From: UKL13-3 sp040387195
Lineage (GTDB): Bacteria > Bacteroidota > Bacteroidia > UKL13-3
NCBI GenBank assembly: GCA_040387195.1
Contig: JAZKEF010000002.1
Location: forward strand, 296,839 to 360,838
DNA: 64,000 bases
Direction of reading: 5' to 3'
Position 1 is the first letter of the stretch. Each line of letters begins with the position of its first letter. Positions 60,785-64,000 of this stretch are shown here, piece by piece. The translations under genes were made by a program, and so were the position numbers. The notes beneath the pieces were generated by a model, which saw only the letters and a list, made by a program, of their open reading frames with translations, did not search any database and had not been told where the DNA came from.

Positions 60785-62827
60785 TTGAAAAACATCATTT
60801 TTCTTCTGTTTGTCTTTTTAACTTCTTTTCCACGAGAGGTTCTTGCTCAGCAGGCATCCAATTCCCTTATTGATTCATTGTATGCCGAACTCCGGGTGTT
60901 AAAGGAGGATACCAACAAGGTAAAACAGTGGAATAAACTATGCCTTGCAAGCAAGCAGGCAAAACAAACTGTTGATGGCGTAAAATATGGTATGAGTGGA
61001 TTGCAGTTAGCAGAGAAACTCAATTGGAAACCCGGAATGGCTTTGTGCTATTCTTCGATTGGGCGTAATTATTTGCAGGCCGATGATTGTGTAAAAGCAT
61101 TCGAATATTTTTTAAGAGCAGATAGTTTATACATAGAACTGGAGGACGGTATAATGCGTGCAGCAACATTGTTAAATTTGGGTAGAGTGTATCTCCGTCA
61201 ATGGAACTACCCTATGGCAATGGAGTGTGATCAACAAGCATTGGAAGTATCTGAAAGAATTGGCGATAAGCGTGGAATTGCTCTGGCCACCTATCTTATG
61301 GCCAATGTTGCACATTCGTTCAAGGATTACACGAAGGCTAAGGTTTCTTTTAAGAAGGCAGAGATGTTGTTCAGGGAACTGCGTGATACGGCATGGTTAT
61401 TTAATACCATTGAAGCACTCTGCGATATTTATAATTTGCTGGGTAATCATAAAGAGACCATCAAGCATTGCCTCAAAACCATACATGAAGAGGAACAATA
61501 TGCGGGCATTAAAAATCCTCCCTTGGATGGACTGGTAACGGCCCGGAGGGTAATGGCAGAATCATACAGAAAAAAAGGGATGCTGGCCGAAGCCATTGCG
61601 TTTAATTTGGCAGCAAAAAGTGTTGCCATCACTAATCAGGTTGCGCTGTGGGAAATACACTTTATTGAACTAGGCATTGGGCTCACCTTACTGGATGCTT
61701 ACCAAACAAAAGAGACGATATGTATTAAGGGGTGGATTCCCCAAGACACTGCCGTTCGGCCATTTTTGAATTGCGGGTTTATTTCAAATTCTTACGAGCA
61801 GCGTTTGGATTCGGCTATTGCAAATTTAAGCCGCAGCATGCAGGCCGGAGAAAATGAAAATGATGTGGTGCAGGATTGTGCATTGGGTTTGGCAAAAGCA
61901 TACAAACTGAAGGGCGATTTTAAAAAGGCACATTACTATCAGGAAATCTATATTGGTATCAGGGATTCGGTGTTTGGAGAAGACCGACACCAAAAGATGG
62001 CAGCACTTGAGGTTGGGCGTTTGGATGATATCCATCAAAAGGAAAAACAGATTACTGCATTGGAATTAAAGAATGCAAACACGCAAAAGTATAGCTTATA
62101 CATTGGCTTGTTATTGCTGGTTGTTACATTGGGTATTCTATACAACCGGTACCTGTTGAAACACAAAGCCAACACGATTATTACAGATGAAAAAGCACGC
62201 AGCGAAGCATTATTGCTCAACATTTTGCCTTCGGAAATTGCTGAGGAATTAAAAAAGAACGGCAGCGCTAAAGCCAAAGACTTTGAAAGTGTAACGGTAC
62301 TTTTTACGGATTTTAAAAATTTTACGCAGCTAAGTGAGCAGCTAAGTGCTGAGCAACTTGTGGAGGAGATCCATTATTGTTACAGTTCTTTTGATAGCAT
62401 TGTTGCAAAGCATAACGTAGAAAAAATAAAAACAATAGGCGATAGTTATATGTGTGTGGGCGGATTACCTGCAGTTAACAATACCCATGCTGCTGATGTT
62501 GTGCATGCAGCCATTGAGATGCGTGATTTCATTGAAACAGAAAAGCACAAACGCATTGCAGAAAACAAACCATACTTTGAAATTCGCATTGGATGCAATA
62601 CCGGACCGGTAGTAGCAGGCATTGTAGGTACCCGCAAATTTGCGTATGATATTTGGGGAGATACGGTAAACATTGCCTCCCGGATGGAATCTTCGGGCGA
62701 AACAGGTAAGGTAAATATTAGCGGAAGTACTTATGAATTGGTGAAAAATCTATTTACCTGCACCCATCGCGGAAAAATGGAAGCGAAAAACAAAGGGCAG
62801 ATTGATATGTATTTTGTAGAGATGTAA
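60785..62827 (+). CDS. TPR-containing class III adenylate cyclase
   Basis: A 680-aa membrane protein. A signal-like segment (MKNIIFLLFVFLTSFPREVLAQ) is followed by extracytoplasmic TPR repeats (about 45-400, for example AATLLNLGRVYLRQWNYPMAMEC), one transmembrane helix (about 435-457) and a cytoplasmic cyclase domain (about 470-680). Metal-binding Asp509 (LFTDFKNF) and Asp553 (TIGDSYM) are present. Substrate-selecting Lys549 and Asp622 (YDIWGDTVN) indicate ATP, hence cAMP, and the Arg in NIASRM is kept. The start is TTG at 60785. It probably senses an external signal through the TPR part. Confidence 0.9.
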   Translation: MKNIIFLLFVFLTSFPREVLAQQASNSLIDSLYAELRVLKEDTNKVKQWNKLCLASKQAKQTVDGVKYGMSGLQLAEKLNWKPGMALCYSSIGRNYLQADDCVKAFEYFLRADSLYIELEDGIMRAATLLNLGRVYLRQWNYPMAMECDQQALEVSERIGDKRGIALATYLMANVAHSFKDYTKAKVSFKKAEMLFRELRDTAWLFNTIEALCDIYNLLGNHKETIKHCLKTIHEEEQYAGIKNPPLDGLVTARRVMAESYRKKGMLAEAIAFNLAAKSVAITNQVALWEIHFIELGIGLTLLDAYQTKETICIKGWIPQDTAVRPFLNCGFISNSYEQRLDSAIANLSRSMQAGENENDVVQDCALGLAKAYKLKGDFKKAHYYQEIYIGIRDSVFGEDRHQKMAALEVGRLDDIHQKEKQITALELKNANTQKYSLYIGLLLLVVTLGILYNRYLLKHKANTIITDEKARSEALLLNILPSEIAEELKKNGSAKAKDFESVTVLFTDFKNFTQLSEQLSAEQLVEEIHYCYSSFDSIVAKHNVEKIKTIGDSYMCVGGLPAVNNTHAADVVHAAIEMRDFIETEKHKRIAENKPYFEIRIGCNTGPVVAGIVGTRKFAYDIWGDTVNIASRMESSGETGKVNISGSTYELVKNLFTCTHRGKMEAKNKGQIDMYFVEM

Positions 62828-62844
62828 CTCTTTGCTATATGCGA

Positions 62845-62965
62845 TAAAATTGTCAGTCTTGGTTTCACACAGAGGCACTAGGGATCACAAAGGCCACGGA
62901 GCATGGGGAAACCGCAGAACCGCAAAACAGTCCCGCCTTTAGCGGGAGTAAAACCGCAAAAGGAA
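62845..62965. repeat. dispersed repeats after the cyclase gene
   Basis: TTTCACACAGAGGCACTAGGG / ATCACAAAGGCCACGGAGCA followed by GAAACCGCAGAACCGCAAAAC, AGTCCCGCCTTTAGCGGGA and GTAAAACCGCAAAAGG, the same two repeat families as near 60 kb. A TCCCGC-TGTTA-GCGGGA hairpin follows at about 62992. Confidence 0.75.
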
Positions 62966-63030
62966 TGGAATGAAGGGAAATGGTTACCCGCTCCCGCTGT
63001 TAGCGGGACGCAGATTCCTTTGATTCTTTT

Positions 63031-63367
63031 CTGTGCAATCTCCGTGATCTGCGGGAAACAATATCACTGAAGACCTTGTCCCAATAACTAATAACCCAAT
63101 ATTTATCCAGCCAAAGGCAGGAACCATTAACGATTGCCCGCTGATTTTTTTCTGCGCAATCTCCGTGATCTGCGGGAGACAATCTTACTGAAGACTTTGC
63201 CTCAATAACTAATAACCCAATATTTATCCAGCCAAAGGCAGGAACCATTAACGATTGCCCGCTGATTTTTTTCTGCGCAATCTCCGTGATCTGCGGGAGA
63301 CAATCTTACTGAAGACTTTGCCTCAATAACTAATAACCCAATATTTATCCAGCCAAAGGCAGGAACC
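63031..63367. repeat. 121-bp tandem repeat array
   Basis: The segment beginning CTG(C/T)GCAATCTCCGTGATC starts at 63031, 63152 and 63273, a period of exactly 121 bases (about 2.8 copies). Each unit contains CAATAACTAATAACCCAATA and TTTATCCAGCCAAAGGCAGG. Units 2 and 3 are almost identical, so the array is recent. A single partial copy lies at about 60580. Minus-strand open frames here are by-products. Confidence 0.88.
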
Positions 63368-63475
63368 CTACCCAAAATGGGAATATTCTTCCACACCATT
63401 AAAAGACTCCGTTATTAAACTCTTACAGTTAACAGCCCTTTCCCTATTGGCATCATTATTTCGGTCGGGTTAGGT

Positions 63476-63877
63476 ATGAAAAAGATATTGATATCATTGA
63501 AAATAGCGCTGCTGGTATGCTGCATGCAACCAGTATTGCTCAACGCCCAGGAAACAGAACCCGACACCCGCACCTACGAATGGAAACGGGCAAAGCACAA
63601 TAAGTGGCCCGGTGTTGCCGACAAACAAACATATTGGAGCAAGTTTGGTATCGGAGGTGAACTCTGGACAAGTGCAGATGGAAAAAACTGGCAAAAGGAT
63701 GGTGACGGAATGTGGTCGGATAAGGAAGCTGTGTTCTACAAGTTTGATGGAGATAAACTCATGGCAAGCAGGGATGGAGGTACCACCTGGACCGAAAGTA
63801 TTGACTGGAAATGGCATGCGATAGATGGTAAGTGGTATAAAGTGGATAAGGAGAGGAATGTGTGGGTGAGTAAATAA
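63476..63877 (+). CDS. secreted Trp-rich protein with Asp-box-like repeats, 133 aa
   Basis: A signal peptide (MKKILISLKIALLVCCMQPVLLNA) is followed by a Trp-rich body with two Asp-box-like motifs, TSADGKNW and SRDGGTTW, plus similar stretches (KWPGVADKQTYW, GMWSDKEAVFYKF, KWHAIDGKWYKV). Asp-boxes are beta-hairpin elements in propeller proteins; only two are seen, too few for a full propeller. Function unknown. Confidence 0.7.
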   Translation: MKKILISLKIALLVCCMQPVLLNAQETEPDTRTYEWKRAKHNKWPGVADKQTYWSKFGIGGELWTSADGKNWQKDGDGMWSDKEAVFYKFDGDKLMASRDGGTTWTESIDWKWHAIDGKWYKVDKERNVWVSK

Positions 63878-64000
63878 ATAAACGCAGAGGCGCGGGGAGT
63901 TAGTTACGGGTTGCGGGTTGTGAGATGTCTTGCGGGATGTCGGTAGTCCGCGGTCGGTAGTCCGTGGTTTTTCGGATTTTTTTTTTTGCCTACTGCCTAC
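63878..64000. other. end of window, repeats, no gene seen
   Basis: Contains 'gttacgggttgcgggttg' and a 'gtcggtagtccgcgg / gtcggtagtccgtgg' direct repeat, then a T-run. No gene. Confidence 0.5.

Noticed and set aside
63000..63399. Minus-strand open frames in the 121-bp repeat
   Set aside because: Repeated nonsense peptides across a tandem array with no start or domain support.

Overview
The window looks like a piece of a Bacteroidota chromosome. The evidence is a long PurF-type amidotransferase, a DUF4175 coiled-coil protein, a TonB-dependent receptor under a TPP riboswitch, lipoprotein and Omp85-type envelope genes, a class of -7 boxes matching TAnnTTTG with TTG about 19-20 bases upstream, and weak or absent Shine-Dalgarno signals. 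The order within the phylum cannot be settled from the sequence. A run of exactly 100 N at 50847-50946 shows that this is scaffolded draft sequence.

Layout. 1-7.5 kb holds housekeeping and envelope genes: lipoprotein, lptB, purF-like, a thioredoxin-fold protein, DUF1456 and DUF4175. 7.6-14 kb is an accessory, defence-like stretch: a hipBA toxin-antitoxin pair with clear operator palindromes, then a NUDIX hydrolase and a giant PLD nuclease - SF2 helicase - DUF3427 protein that ends in a LexA/S24-like self-cleavage module. 14.5-22 kb returns to core genes: rpoN and asnS (divergent), an Omp85-like outer-membrane protein, a DHH phosphoesterase and two FKBP isomerases. 22-31 kb carries the TPP riboswitch with its TonB receptor, tRNA-Leu, an alpha/beta hydrolase, a PpiD-like foldase, an RsmI-like methylase, a thioredoxin-fold protein and PhaB-like reductase. 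30.7-35 kb is a phenylacetyl-CoA epoxidase cluster (TetR, paaA, paaB, a membrane protein, paaC). 35-41 kb is a minus-strand block: a TPR protein, phosphosulfolactate synthase, YqeY, a LOG-family protein, a ParE-type toxin-antitoxin pair and MaeB. 41.5-49 kb has an M1 peptidase, an ALDH7-type dehydrogenase, a DUF3108 protein, gapA and tRNA-Glu.

From 49 kb onward the sequence is a repeat-rich accessory region. It has dispersed palindromic repeats, tRNA-derived inverted fragments, and tandem repeats of 21, 111 and 121 bp. Its genes include a membrane protein/Xre/serine hydrolase operon, a DUF559-type nuclease and a beta-helix membrane protein bracketed by 69-bp direct repeats, a two-gene PD-(D/E)XK-like pair, and a TPR-adenylate cyclase.

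The strongest candidate for something new is the helicase at 9571-13032. Its C-terminus keeps an Ala-Gly bond, a Ser and a Lys in nearly the spacing of E. coli LexA, so its activity might be switched by self-cleavage. The two-gene nuclease pair at 56012-57986 and the repeat-bracketed cassette at 53189-55999 come next. All functional statements rest on reading motifs by eye; no database search was run.
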